8,351 bases of DNA from Bacteroidota bacterium (GTDB taxonomy: Bacteria > Bacteroidota > Rhodothermia > Rhodothermales > Rubricoccaceae), in contig JADFLK010000075.1 in NCBI GenBank assembly GCA_022564455.1, forward strand, positions 1 to 8,351, given 5' to 3'. Shown piece after piece: positions 1 to 6,890 of this stretch. Made by a program: the position numbers and the translations under genes. Under the pieces are notes generated by a model. It searched no databases, was not told the origin of the DNA, and saw nothing but the letters and a program-made list of their open reading frames with translations. Within the stretch, counting starts at the first letter, position 1. The number at the start of each line of letters is the position of its first letter.

Positions 1-628
1 AAGAATTCTTCCGGTACGCTGGGTTCCACGTGACGATCTTGACATTCTGTTGTCTACACACCTCGGTAATAAGGCCCTGAGGGACGTAGATGCCGTGATT
101 GAAGCATGCAATGTCGTAGTTCTCGGATTCCAATAGATTGGTCACGACCTGTACCGTGAGGATTGCGGACTTCAGATACCTGTGGGCAATCTGCCTGGCT
201 TGAGGTTCGGTTTCCAGATCACCTCTGGCGAAGTATCTCAAGACTCCGGCCTGGGCATGCTCGCCCACGGCGAGACCATTCATCTTGAAGTTAGAAATCT
301 GGTCCAGAGGAACTTCGGACGCAATGCGTTCGGCAGTCTCGATTTGTCCTCGATCCAACAACTTACCGAACCAGTGTATCGGCAAACCCAACGGGGCGAA
401 CACACTCCGACCGGCGGGGTGGCACGTTGCACAACGAGGCTGTCCATCGGCATCGGCCAAGTCAAGTGGAGACACATTCTGAATCTCAGTGAGTTGGCAT
501 GCTGGAAGCAGGCCGTCGCACAGCAGAACGTCGACCTGCGCTCCTCGGAGTTTGATCCGTACTTGATCCTCTTCAGGCCCGACAAGTCGCAAGAGGACAA
601 CGACGACTACAACGGCGACCAGTCGCAT
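1..628 (-). CDS. Capsule/surface-polysaccharide biosynthesis-like protein, partial, native 5' end lost
   Basis: A minus-strand frame is open from an ATG at 628 to the left edge, so the 3' end is missing. Reading inward from about 550 the product has a coherent protein character: a VDVLLCDGLLPACQ segment, a CATCHPAG Cys motif, a GEHAQAGVLRYFARG stretch, then HGIYVPQG and WNPAYRK near the left edge. From memory, CDGxLPAC, HGIYVPQG and WNPAYRK recall bacterial capsule/surface-carbohydrate biosynthesis proteins of glycosyltransferase type; this assignment could not be tested. The first ~33 residues (MRLVAVVVVVVLLRL onward) are not family-like. They are the antisense of a PPC domain, with poly-Val coming from the complement of its Asn/Asp-rich loop. 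The native N-terminus is therefore gone, and the ATG at 628 is only what the rearranged DNA offers. The homologous part is roughly 1-535. The product is probably non-functional or altered. Confidence 0.55.
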   Translation of the reverse strand, partial: MRLVAVVVVVVLLRLVGPEEDQVRIKLRGAQVDVLLCDGLLPACQLTEIQNVSPLDLADADGQPRCATCHPAGRSVFAPLGLPIHWFGKLLDRGQIETAERIASEVPLDQISNFKMNGLAVGEHAQAGVLRYFARGDLETEPQARQIAHRYLKSAILTVQVVTNLLESENYDIACFNHGIYVPQGLITEVCRQQNVKIVTWNPAYRKNS

Positions 629-793
629 TCACGCATCGTAACTACGCTGCCGGCGGCAGGCATGTATCGCGTATCTGCTACGTCGTACACGTCGGGTGAA
701 ACCGGTGCGTACACCCTTAACATGAATGGTGGAGACGGTACACCGGCAGCGAACTCGGGCGGTGGTGAGGTTGTCCCGTTTGAGAAAAACTAG
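530..793 (+). pseudogene. PPC-domain protein, C-terminal remnant (5'-truncated)
   Basis: The frame reads VDLRSSEFDPYLILF, then PDKSQEDNDD, YRVSATSY, GETGAYTL and a Gly-rich tail ending EVVPFEKN at the TAG (791-793). This is the second half of a PPC (pre-peptidase C-terminal, beta-sandwich) domain. It is very close to the last domain of the next gene, sharing the run DPYLILF.PDKSQEDNDD and a similar end (EVPFIKD). The first half of the domain, including the GEYxDxY and GQ-V-IDL parts, is missing, as are a signal peptide and a start codon. Upstream of about 530 the frame stays open to an ATG at 182, but that portion is antisense to the minus-strand polysaccharide gene and has no PPC character, so the 203-aa reading is a chimera. 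The fragment is probably a remnant of a tandemly duplicated exported PPC gene. Confidence 0.7.
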
Positions 794-820
794 GCAGTAC
801 GACGAGTAGGATGTACACCT

Positions 821-860
821 GCCCTCAATCAGGACTTGCCAACAGGCCTTGGTTGAGGGC
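821..860. repeat. Inverted repeat / stem-loop downstream of the PPC remnant
   Basis: GCCCTCAATCA (821-831) pairs with TGGTTGAGGGC (850-860), giving an 11-bp stem with one G-T wobble and an 18-nt loop. It lies 27 bp after the remnant's stop codon, where a terminator would be expected. No T-run follows on either strand, so it is called a stem-loop; factor-dependent termination or mRNA 3'-end protection would be guesses. Confidence 0.5.
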
Positions 861-897
861 CGGGTAACATCATGGTGGTAATATCATGGTTGCACCT

Positions 898-911
898 CCT
901 GGTACACCAGG
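898..911. repeat. Short palindrome upstream of the PPC gene
   Basis: CCTGGT and ACCAGG are perfect 6-bp arms separated by AC, 43 bp upstream of the ATG at 955. The position would suit an operator for the following gene, but no second copy or named consensus is recognised, and chance is possible. Confidence 0.25.
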
Positions 912-954
912 TATTGGTTTACTAGGTACACAACACGTCTAACACGAGTACCCC

Positions 955-1770
955 ATGCTTTTTCTAAGTCGCGCCACGCGCAACCATTTTTGCCGCGTCG
1001 GTCGGACGGCCGTAGTTGCTGCGGTCTTGATGCTTGGGACGTACGCGGCGCACGGTCAGGACCAGCACGCGGGTGTTCTCTCTGAGGGCGACGACACGCT
1101 TAGCTCCGGCGAGTACACCGATTCGTACCCGGTTTTCGCGAGCGTCGGAGACTGGATTGCCGTGACCATGACTTCCTCGGAAATCGATCCGTACGTGATT
1201 CTCAAACCCCCGAGCTGCCCCAGTACGGGAACGTGCGAACAGCAGCGGGATAACGACGACGTGCGATCGGGCGATGAGACGGCGGTCGTGCTCGTTCGGG
1301 CCGATGAAGCCGGCATGTGGACGGTGCTCGCTACATCGTCAGAGCCCGGCGAAAGCGGATCGTACCAGGTAACTGTCGATGTGGCTGGCGATGTCTCGGC
1401 GTTCGAAACGCTTGCTTCGCTGATCCTGTCGTCCAACGAGGTTCGGAGCGAGGAAGGCTTTCTGGAGGCCGGCGACAAAACTCTCAACTCGGGCGAGTTC
1501 GTAGATAATTACGCATTCATCGGCCACGCCGGCCAGTTGGTTGTTATCGACATGCTTTCTTCGGAGTTCGATCCCTATCTGATCCTCTTCTTGCCGGACA
1601 AGTCGCAGGAGGACAACGATGATTGGGAGGGGAGCAGGGAACAGGCGAGGCTCGAAATAATCCTGCCGCTCGACGGGCTGTACCGCGTGAGCGCGACCAG
1701 CCTCGAACCGGGCGAAACGGGCAGCTACTCGCTGGAAATCCGCGACGAGGTTCCGTTCATTAAGGACTGA
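955..1770 (+). CDS. Exported protein with two PPC domains
   Basis: This is a 271-aa protein. Residues 1-34 look like a Sec signal peptide: an Arg-containing start, a hydrophobic core near VVAAVLMLGTYA, and a cleavage site after AHG. The mature protein has two PPC-like domains. Domain 1 (about 44-142) has GEYTDSYPV, SSEIDPYVIL, DNDD and GESGSYQV. Domain 2 (about 168-264) has GEFVDNYAF, GQLVVIDM, SSEFDPYLIL, DNDD, YRVSATS and GETGSYSL. No catalytic domain is present. PPC domains are usually accessory modules of secreted proteases, so the role is unknown; it may be a binding or regulatory module. Cys88 and Cys94 lie in an inserted loop of domain 1 and could form a disulfide after export. The ATG at 955 is preferred because the signal peptide begins there, though no Shine-Dalgarno sequence precedes it. 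The next gene, on the same strand, has the same domain type fused to a caspase-like domain. Similarity to the truncated upstream copy points to tandem duplication. Confidence 0.85.
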   Translation: MLFLSRATRNHFCRVGRTAVVAAVLMLGTYAAHGQDQHAGVLSEGDDTLSSGEYTDSYPVFASVGDWIAVTMTSSEIDPYVILKPPSCPSTGTCEQQRDNDDVRSGDETAVVLVRADEAGMWTVLATSSEPGESGSYQVTVDVAGDVSAFETLASLILSSNEVRSEEGFLEAGDKTLNSGEFVDNYAFIGHAGQLVVIDMLSSEFDPYLILFLPDKSQEDNDDWEGSREQARLEIILPLDGLYRVSATSLEPGETGSYSLEIRDEVPFIKD

Positions 1771-1845
1771 GGATCTGCGCGGGCGTGTTGCACGGTGTGC
1801 TTGCGAGGCAGGCTGTGTTGCTACGGTTTGCCCATGTGGCTCCTC

Positions 1846-1986
1846 GCCAATCCGACATCCGCCGTCTCGTGCTTCTCCCGATCCACCGTGGTCTGGAAGA
1901 GTAATATCAACGACCGGCACTGTACTGGCGCGTCCTTGTGTTTTCCCGCACTGCAAAGCTTCGCGTTGCCCTTCAAAGGGGGACTT
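1846..1986. repeat. Dispersed intergenic repeat, apparently split copy
   Basis: The left part (1846-1860, GCCAATCCGACATCC, with weaker similarity to about 1880) and the right part (1969-1986, CCCTTCAAAGGGGGACTT) are the same two ends found joined in the copy at 2067-2122. Here they are separated by about 88 bp of unrelated sequence. The intergenic stretch 1771-2230 holds this copy, a second copy and a hairpin; no convincing gene was found in it. Confidence 0.5.
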
Positions 1987-1993
1987 TTCTCGT

Positions 1994-2009
1994 CTCCCCT
2001 TCAGGGGAG
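1994..2009. repeat. Perfect hairpin with tetraloop
   Basis: CTCCCC and GGGGAG arms flank a TTCA loop. It lies between the two repeat copies, just after the first C-run/G-run palindrome, and is followed by a G-rich stretch (about 2024-2038). It looks like a variant of the same CCCCTTCA..GGGG palindrome. No T-run follows, so it is not called a terminator. Confidence 0.45.
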
Positions 2010-2066
2010 TACGCCCGCCGAATGTGGGGGGGAGGGGTGTTGCCACAGAATGCTATGGAGCTCCCA

Positions 2067-2122
2067 GCCAATCCGACATCCCCCGCCCTCGTTCCTCGGG
2101 CACCCCCTTCAAAGGGGGACTT
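2067..2122. repeat. Dispersed palindromic intergenic repeat, intact copy
   Basis: The 56-bp unit begins GCCAATCCGACATCC, continues through a CG-rich middle (GCCCTCGTTCCTCGGGC) and ends with the palindrome CCCCC-TTCAAA-GGGGG (2103-2118) plus ACTT. Both ends recur upstream. On the opposite strand it reads roughly CCCCCTTTGAAGGGGG, a CG-rich spacer, then GGGGGATGTC. From memory this is a type of intergenic repeat common in Bacteroidota-like genomes. It lies 109 bp upstream of the caspase gene. Confidence 0.6.
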
Positions 2123-2230
2123 CTTGTGCAGCTTGGAGTACCTGCCACGATTCCGCCTATTCCGCGGCGTTGTATTCTGTCCGGTATGTACATTGAGCGC
2201 ACGTTGGCGTTCTCACGATCCTGAAAGACC

Positions 2231-4513
2231 ATGACAACCATTTTGATGACGTTCGTAAGCCGTGCAGTGGCAGTGGGCCTCTTTATCGTTCTCCTAACCA
2301 GTACGGCGTGCAGCCAGGACGGAACCCACCGCGGGTCGCTGGAGTCGGGCGATCCGACCCTGCAGAACGGCGAGTACTACGATGCCTATCCCGTTGAAGT
2401 GCAGGCCGGGCAGTGGGTAGAGGTGGATCTGCAGTCGGACGACTTCGATACATACGTGGTGCTGCTGGCGCCGTCGGGTACGAACGAGCAAAACGACGAC
2501 TTCGAGGGGTCCACGAAACGCTCCATGCTCCGTATGCAGGCCACCGAAAGTGGTACGTGGCAGGTCTACGCCACGTCGTACGCAGGCGGTGAAACGGGTC
2601 GGTACTCGTTGTCCATTCATGTTGGGGGCGAAGGCGATACGGGCGACGCTGCGTTGGTATCCGCCCAAGGCAGCGGGGCTCGGTTTGAAAGCGGGAGGCT
2701 GGAGGCAGGCGATAGCGAGTTAACCTCCGGCGAATACAACGACGAGTACATCGTGCAGGGCCTTGCAGGCGAGCAGCTAGTACTGGATCTCCATTCCTCC
2801 GATTTCGATCCGTACCTGATCCTCATCCAGCCGGACGGTGAGCAAGTCGAAAACGACGACCACGACGGCGACCTGACGCGCTCGATGATTACGGCAACCC
2901 TTCCGGCAGATGGCGCGTACCGGGTGCTTGTGACAACGTACGAGCCGGGTAGCACGGGCGCGTACGACCTTATCATACGAGGTGGCGGTGGTGAAGGGAG
3001 TACGTCATTCGCGGCTGCATCCGGCGTTCGGACCGAGCGAGGGACTCTCGAGGCGGGCGACCAGTCTCTACGTTCCGGCGAATATTTCGACACGTACACG
3101 TTCGTAGGCGCGCCCGGCCAGCGCATCACGATTGATCTTCAATCCTCCGAGTTCGACACCTACCTCATCCTTCAGCCACCGCGCGGCGAATCCGTCCAGG
3201 ATGACGACGGCGGAGGAGATGTGGGCCACAGCATCATCGAATACGACCTCACCGAACCGGGCACCTATCGGGTCGCCGTGACCTCGTACACGGCAGAGGA
3301 AACGGGGAGCTATGAGTTGAAGATGGACTTCAGCGAAAGCTTCGGCCAGCCGAGCGACGGCACAACGCTGGCGGCGGGTTCGGACTTTAGCGCTCTGGTA
3401 ATGCTCAATGCCGGCGAGCTGACTCTCAACGAAACTATTCGGGGTGCGCTCGAAAGCAGTGACCGCCGGCTCCCTGGAGGCCAGTTTGTGGATCCGCATG
3501 TCTTCGATGGCGAGGCGGACGAACCGGTGCTGATCGAAATGACGTCGTCTTCCTTCGATACCTACCTGATCGTTACGCTGCCTACGGGTGAGGTCATCAA
3601 GAACGATGATTTCGAGGGGTCGACCAACCTCTCACGTATTGAGATGATTATGCCGATGGACGGGCGGTACCGCATCGAGGCAACCTCGTATGCGGCGGGG
3701 GAGACGGGTAGCTACAACCTCCGCATCAACCAGATGGAGGCCTTTCGTCCCGATCCGGTGCAGTACAACCGTATTGCCGGGCTGTTCGTGGGAATCTCGG
3801 ATTACGGCGGCCGACTCACCAACCTCCAGTACACGGCGCGCGATGCCACGGTGGTAAGGGATGCGCTAGTCCAGGGCGCCGGGATGCGGCCCGAAGACGG
3901 CATCGTGCTCACCGACGGCGCGGCCACCCGCGCAGCCTTCCGGCAGTCCATCCGCGATCTTGCCGCCCGAACGGACGAGAATACACTCTTCGTGCTTTTT
4001 TACTCAGGCCACGGCGCACAATATGACCGATCAAGCCCCCAGGCCGCCGACCCCGACGGCAAGGACGAATCCATTGAACTCGTGGATGGGGAAATCCTGG
4101 ATGACGAACTGAACCAGTTGCTCGGGCAGCTTCGGGCCAACTATCAACTCATCGTGTTGGATGCCTGCTTCAGTGGCGGATTTGCAAAGGATCTGATCTC
4201 GCAACCTGGCCGAATGGGCCTGTTTTCGTCCGAGGAAGACGTGATCTCCTTTGTGGCAGACAAGTTCGAGGCCGGCGGCTACCTCTCGCACTTCTTCTCG
4301 GACGCGCTCGTCCAGCGCAGTGCCGACGAGGACCACAACGGGGCCATTACCCCGCTCGAGCTCAGCCAGTACATCCAGGACCGCTACGACGGCGAAATGC
4401 GCAACACAGGCCTCGAAGCTATTGTGGCGCGCGAGACTCGGCTGAAGCACCAGCATCTCGTCGTGGATCGTGGCAGCCTCGGTGCGTTTTCCACGCTGTT
4501 TGTGCTCCAGTAG
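2231..4513 (+). CDS. Exported caspase-like protease (peptidase C14) with four N-terminal PPC domains
   Basis: This is a 760-aa protein. Residues 1-29 form an export signal (hydrophobic AVAVGLFIVLLTSTAC). Cleavage after ACS before QDG would match the preceding paralogue (AHG before QDQ). STAC with Cys27 could be a relaxed lipobox, so a lipoprotein is not excluded. Four PPC repeats follow at about 34-131, 153-250, 269-366 and 403-500, each with GEYxDxY-like, SSxFDxYLIL, NDD and TSYxxGETGxY motifs (GEY is GGQFVDPH in repeat 4). The caspase-like domain starts near 514 (RIAGLFVGISDYG). It carries the catalytic His594 in YSGHG and Cys646 in LDACFSGG, with the family-typical DESIELVDGEILDDEL between them, so it is probably an active cysteine protease. 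An EF-hand-like loop at 699-710 (DEDHNGAITPLE) has acidic residues at positions 1, 3 and 12, Asn at 5 and Gly at 6, suggesting Ca2+ dependence. The substrate is unknown. The start is supported by the signal sequence; only a weak GAAAG precedes it. The 3' end converges on the epimerase gene. Confidence 0.9.
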   Translation: MTTILMTFVSRAVAVGLFIVLLTSTACSQDGTHRGSLESGDPTLQNGEYYDAYPVEVQAGQWVEVDLQSDDFDTYVVLLAPSGTNEQNDDFEGSTKRSMLRMQATESGTWQVYATSYAGGETGRYSLSIHVGGEGDTGDAALVSAQGSGARFESGRLEAGDSELTSGEYNDEYIVQGLAGEQLVLDLHSSDFDPYLILIQPDGEQVENDDHDGDLTRSMITATLPADGAYRVLVTTYEPGSTGAYDLIIRGGGGEGSTSFAAASGVRTERGTLEAGDQSLRSGEYFDTYTFVGAPGQRITIDLQSSEFDTYLILQPPRGESVQDDDGGGDVGHSIIEYDLTEPGTYRVAVTSYTAEETGSYELKMDFSESFGQPSDGTTLAAGSDFSALVMLNAGELTLNETIRGALESSDRRLPGGQFVDPHVFDGEADEPVLIEMTSSSFDTYLIVTLPTGEVIKNDDFEGSTNLSRIEMIMPMDGRYRIEATSYAAGETGSYNLRINQMEAFRPDPVQYNRIAGLFVGISDYGGRLTNLQYTARDATVVRDALVQGAGMRPEDGIVLTDGAATRAAFRQSIRDLAARTDENTLFVLFYSGHGAQYDRSSPQAADPDGKDESIELVDGEILDDELNQLLGQLRANYQLIVLDACFSGGFAKDLISQPGRMGLFSSEEDVISFVADKFEAGGYLSHFFSDALVQRSADEDHNGAITPLELSQYIQDRYDGEMRNTGLEAIVARETRLKHQHLVVDRGSLGAFSTLFVLQ

Positions 4514-4516
4514 CTC

Positions 4517-5515
4517 CTAGTCCTCTAGCCAGGACGCGGGGAGATTTCGGCGGATCTCGATCTCGCTGAAGGCCTGGCTCTTGCGTGCCCCCACTTGTCG
4601 GGCCCATGCTACCATTCGCTCCAGCCCCGTCTCAAGGTCGGAGCTCGTAGCATCCCCAAACACTTCGCGGATGCGGGAGTGGTCCGACCAGGCGTGCTTG
4701 ACCTCGTGCCGCTCTTCGTGATGCACCAGCGGATGGTCGGGCACGCCCATGTGGCGTCGGACTGCATCCGTTAGCTCCAGGATTGTGTAGGGTACATCGG
4801 CGCCGATGTTGAAGACCTGATTGCGGGCTGCCTTTACTTCGGGCGACCGGGCGATAACTGGGGCCACTCCATCGATGTAGGTGAAGGCTCTTGTCTGCTC
4901 TCCGTCCCCGAAAACCGAGAGAGGTTGGTTCTGCATAATCTGGTTGATGAAGATCCCTACCACATTCCGGTAGCGATCCCCAATGTTCTGCAACTCGCCG
5001 AATACGTTGTGGGGCCGGAAGACGATAAAGTCCATTCCGAACATGTCGTGCGTTGCCTTTAACTCCTGTTCTATGGCGTACTTGGCGATGCCATAACTGT
5101 CATCAGGCTCCGGTTTGGTTTCTTCGGTCAGGGGAACTTGCCCCCGGCCGTAGACCGCGATGGAGGACGTGAACACAAAACAATCCACGTTGTGGTTTAC
5201 TGCCGCATTGATCAGGTTGATGCTCCCAATCAGGTTGTTTTCATAGTTGAATCGCTTGATGAAATGGCTCAGGCCCTCTGCGGCGTACGCGGCCAGATGG
5301 TAGACGCGTTCGAAGCGTTCGGAGGCGAAGAGCTTCTGAACGAGGGCCTCGTCGCAGATGGAGCCCTCCACGAAGCGTGCTCGGCCGTCTACGTTTTCAC
5401 GAAAGCCGCCACTCAAATCATCCAATACCACCACTTCGTGGCCGTCATCAAGTAGGGCACGGGCCACGTGGGCGCCGATGAAGCCGGCGCCGCCGGTTAC
5501 CAGACATTTGGCCAT
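4517..5515 (-). CDS. NAD-dependent epimerase/dehydratase (extended SDR), nucleotide-sugar modifying
   Basis: This is a 332-aa protein. The N-terminal Rossmann motif TGGAGFIG (residues 7-14) and Asp32/Asp33 after the second strand bind NAD. FTSSIAVYG (115-123) and Tyr141-x3-Lys145 (SYGIAK) supply the SDR catalytic residues. RPHNVFGELQ and FGDGEQTRAFTYIDGV are substrate-side motifs typical of UDP-glucose 4-epimerase-like and related enzymes. Its length is normal for the family. It probably acts in the cytoplasm on an NDP-sugar; the exact substrate cannot be read from sequence. It begins 29 bp downstream of the glycosyltransferase stop on the same strand, so the two are probably cotranscribed for surface-glycan synthesis. 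A weak GAG lies upstream of the ATG at 5515. Its stop faces that of the caspase-like gene with 3 bp between. Confidence 0.9.
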   Translation of the reverse strand: MAKCLVTGGAGFIGAHVARALLDDGHEVVVLDDLSGGFRENVDGRARFVEGSICDEALVQKLFASERFERVYHLAAYAAEGLSHFIKRFNYENNLIGSINLINAAVNHNVDCFVFTSSIAVYGRGQVPLTEETKPEPDDSYGIAKYAIEQELKATHDMFGMDFIVFRPHNVFGELQNIGDRYRNVVGIFINQIMQNQPLSVFGDGEQTRAFTYIDGVAPVIARSPEVKAARNQVFNIGADVPYTILELTDAVRRHMGVPDHPLVHHEERHEVKHAWSDHSRIREVFGDATSSDLETGLERMVAWARQVGARKSQAFSEIEIRRNLPASWLED

Positions 5516-5544
5516 TGCGTCTCGTTCTCTTTAATAAATGGGCG

Positions 5545-6669
5545 TCATTCGGATTCGGGATGTTCCTTGTAATAGCCGTCAACAAGGTTCTGGAAGAGCT
5601 TCTCATAGCCTTCCGTGATGGTGTCCCACCGGTAGGCTGTGCGAATCCGCTCGACGCCTTTGCGCCGATACTCTTCGGCCTTCTCGGGATGGTCCACGAG
5701 AGCCTGCATCTTTCTGGTCAAATCGGAAGGGTCCTTACTGTACATCACGCCTGCATCCGCCACTACCTCCGCATTGAAGGGATTGTCGAGAGCCAGCACG
5801 CAGTTACCGTATCCAAGGGCTTTGAGGAGGGCCGGGTTCGTGCCTCCCACCTCGTTGCCGTGGACATAGGCGAAGCAATGGGCGTGCAGCTCTTTGATGT
5901 GGCCCGGCTCGTAGACCCCGCCCAGGAAGATCACACGTTCGTCGGCAGTCTTTTGGATGCGCTCGATGTAGGGGCTCTTCCAGTTGGCGGAACCTGCAAT
6001 GACCAGCTTCTTGTCCGTCTCCACTTTGCGGAATGCATCGATTGTGAGGTCGGCATTGTTCTCGGGCTCCAATCGGCTGGCGACGAAAAAGTAGTCGCCG
6101 CTGGTCAGGCCGTACTGTTCAATGACCTCCGTGGAGTTGCTGCTCTCGATATGGGCGCCGTAGGCGATGAAGGTCGAAGGCGTCTTATAGCGCTGTTCGT
6201 AGTAGTCCTGAATGGCCCCGTTGTCCGTAACCACCCGGTGTGCCGTTTTGGTAGAGAGCCATTCAGAGAACAGGCCGTAGAGCCTGGCAATCGGCCCCCA
6301 CTTGGCGCGCTTCCACTCCAGGCCGTCCACGTTGAGCGCGATCAGACTCCCGGCCAGCCGCGGTATCACGGTCAGTATAGCGTTCGCCACGTTGAAGACC
6401 ATCAGCACGTCGTATCCCTGCCGGCGCGCGTGCCGCATGCAGCGATAGGTGTGAGATAACGTGCCGAGAAACTTCGACTCTATGTAGCCGCAATGGACCA
6501 GGCGGACTCCCTCGTGTTCTTCCGGATCACCCGGCGCGTTGCCCGGACGGCAGTAGACGGTGACATTGTGTCCACGCCGGACGAGTCCGATAGCGATCTC
6601 TTCGGCACAGGTCTCGAAGCCGCCATAGTTGGCCGGGATCCCTCTGGTTCCTATGAGTGCGATGTCCAC
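5545..6669 (-). CDS. Glycosyltransferase family 4 with DUF1972 N-terminus (rhamnosyltransferase-like)
   Basis: This is a 374-aa protein from the GTG at 6669. The N-terminus DIALIGTRGIPANYGGFET (2-20) is the hallmark of the DUF1972 type of GT4, several members of which add rhamnose or related sugars to exopolysaccharide repeat units. ALNVDGLEWKRAKW lies at 111-124. The C-terminal GT-B nucleotide-sugar part has SRLEPENN (198-205), then GGTNPALLKALGYGN (275-289) and LDNPFNAEVV. No membrane segment is evident, so it is probably cytoplasmic or peripheral. The frame stays open to an ATG at 6693 (adding MPPGQELT) and another at 6756, but family similarity starts at the GTG. The absence of a clear ribosome binding site leaves the start uncertain. 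It precedes the epimerase gene by 29 bp, suggesting one transcript. The donor and acceptor sugars are not determined. Confidence 0.88.
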   Translation of the reverse strand: MDIALIGTRGIPANYGGFETCAEEIAIGLVRRGHNVTVYCRPGNAPGDPEEHEGVRLVHCGYIESKFLGTLSHTYRCMRHARRQGYDVLMVFNVANAILTVIPRLAGSLIALNVDGLEWKRAKWGPIARLYGLFSEWLSTKTAHRVVTDNGAIQDYYEQRYKTPSTFIAYGAHIESSNSTEVIEQYGLTSGDYFFVASRLEPENNADLTIDAFRKVETDKKLVIAGSANWKSPYIERIQKTADERVIFLGGVYEPGHIKELHAHCFAYVHGNEVGGTNPALLKALGYGNCVLALDNPFNAEVVADAGVMYSKDPSDLTRKMQALVDHPEKAEEYRRKGVERIRTAYRWDTITEGYEKLFQNLVDGYYKEHPESE

Positions 6670-6671
6670 GG

Positions 6672-6890
6672 TTAGTTCTTGCCCAGGAGGCATGCGCAGC
6701 CATCGCGATGGCCATTCCGGATTCGTCGCTCCCATCCACGGGCCTCCTCTCCACACCTGGGCGGGGCGGGGCCAGTCTCGCCCCCCAAGTCGTCAAGGAG
6801 ATCCACCGGGAGCCCCCGTTCATCCACGAAGATATTGCGCACAATCACGCCGATCTCGTTCAGATGTTCGCTCTGAATGTGAATCTGCAT
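6672..6890 (-). CDS. Possible small ORF just upstream of the glycosyltransferase, unknown function
   Basis: This 72-aa frame begins at the ATG at 6890 (MQIHIQSEHLNEIGVIVRNI) and ends in a TAA 2 bp before the glycosyltransferase GTG. The first ~37 residues, up to VDERGLPVDLLDDLG, look protein-like. The rest is rich in Pro, Arg and Gly and looks like shadow sequence. No family is recognised and no ribosome binding site is seen. The tight spacing to the next start favours either a leader gene or a remnant of a degraded gene; chance is equally possible. Confidence 0.25.
   Translation of the reverse strand: MQIHIQSEHLNEIGVIVRNIFVDERGLPVDLLDDLGGETGPAPPRCGEEARGWERRIRNGHRDGCACLLGKN

Noticed and set aside
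182..530. N-terminal 116 residues of the plus-strand 203-aa ORF (182-793) as part of a PPC protein
   Set aside because: This stretch is antisense to the coherent minus-strand polysaccharide gene, has no signal peptide or PPC motif, and the PPC similarity begins only near 530.
1339..2046. 235-aa minus-strand ORF and similar minus-strand ORFs opposite the PPC genes
   Set aside because: They repeat the same antisense pattern (VVLLRLV with QEEDQ) wherever a PPC NDD loop lies on the plus strand, so they are shadows of the repeat.
2170..2195. TTG and TACATTG boxes as a promoter for the caspase gene
   Set aside because: The match to the Bacteroidota-type -33/-7 pattern is partial and the spacing is short; such boxes occur easily by chance.
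1795..2241. Several short plus- and minus-strand ORFs in the gap before the caspase gene
   Set aside because: They run through C-run/G-run palindromes, change frame freely and show no protein-like composition.
5515..6459. 314-aa plus-strand ORF
   Set aside because: It is the antisense of the glycosyltransferase, whose family motifs are unmistakable on the minus strand; the plus translation shows no recognisable domain.
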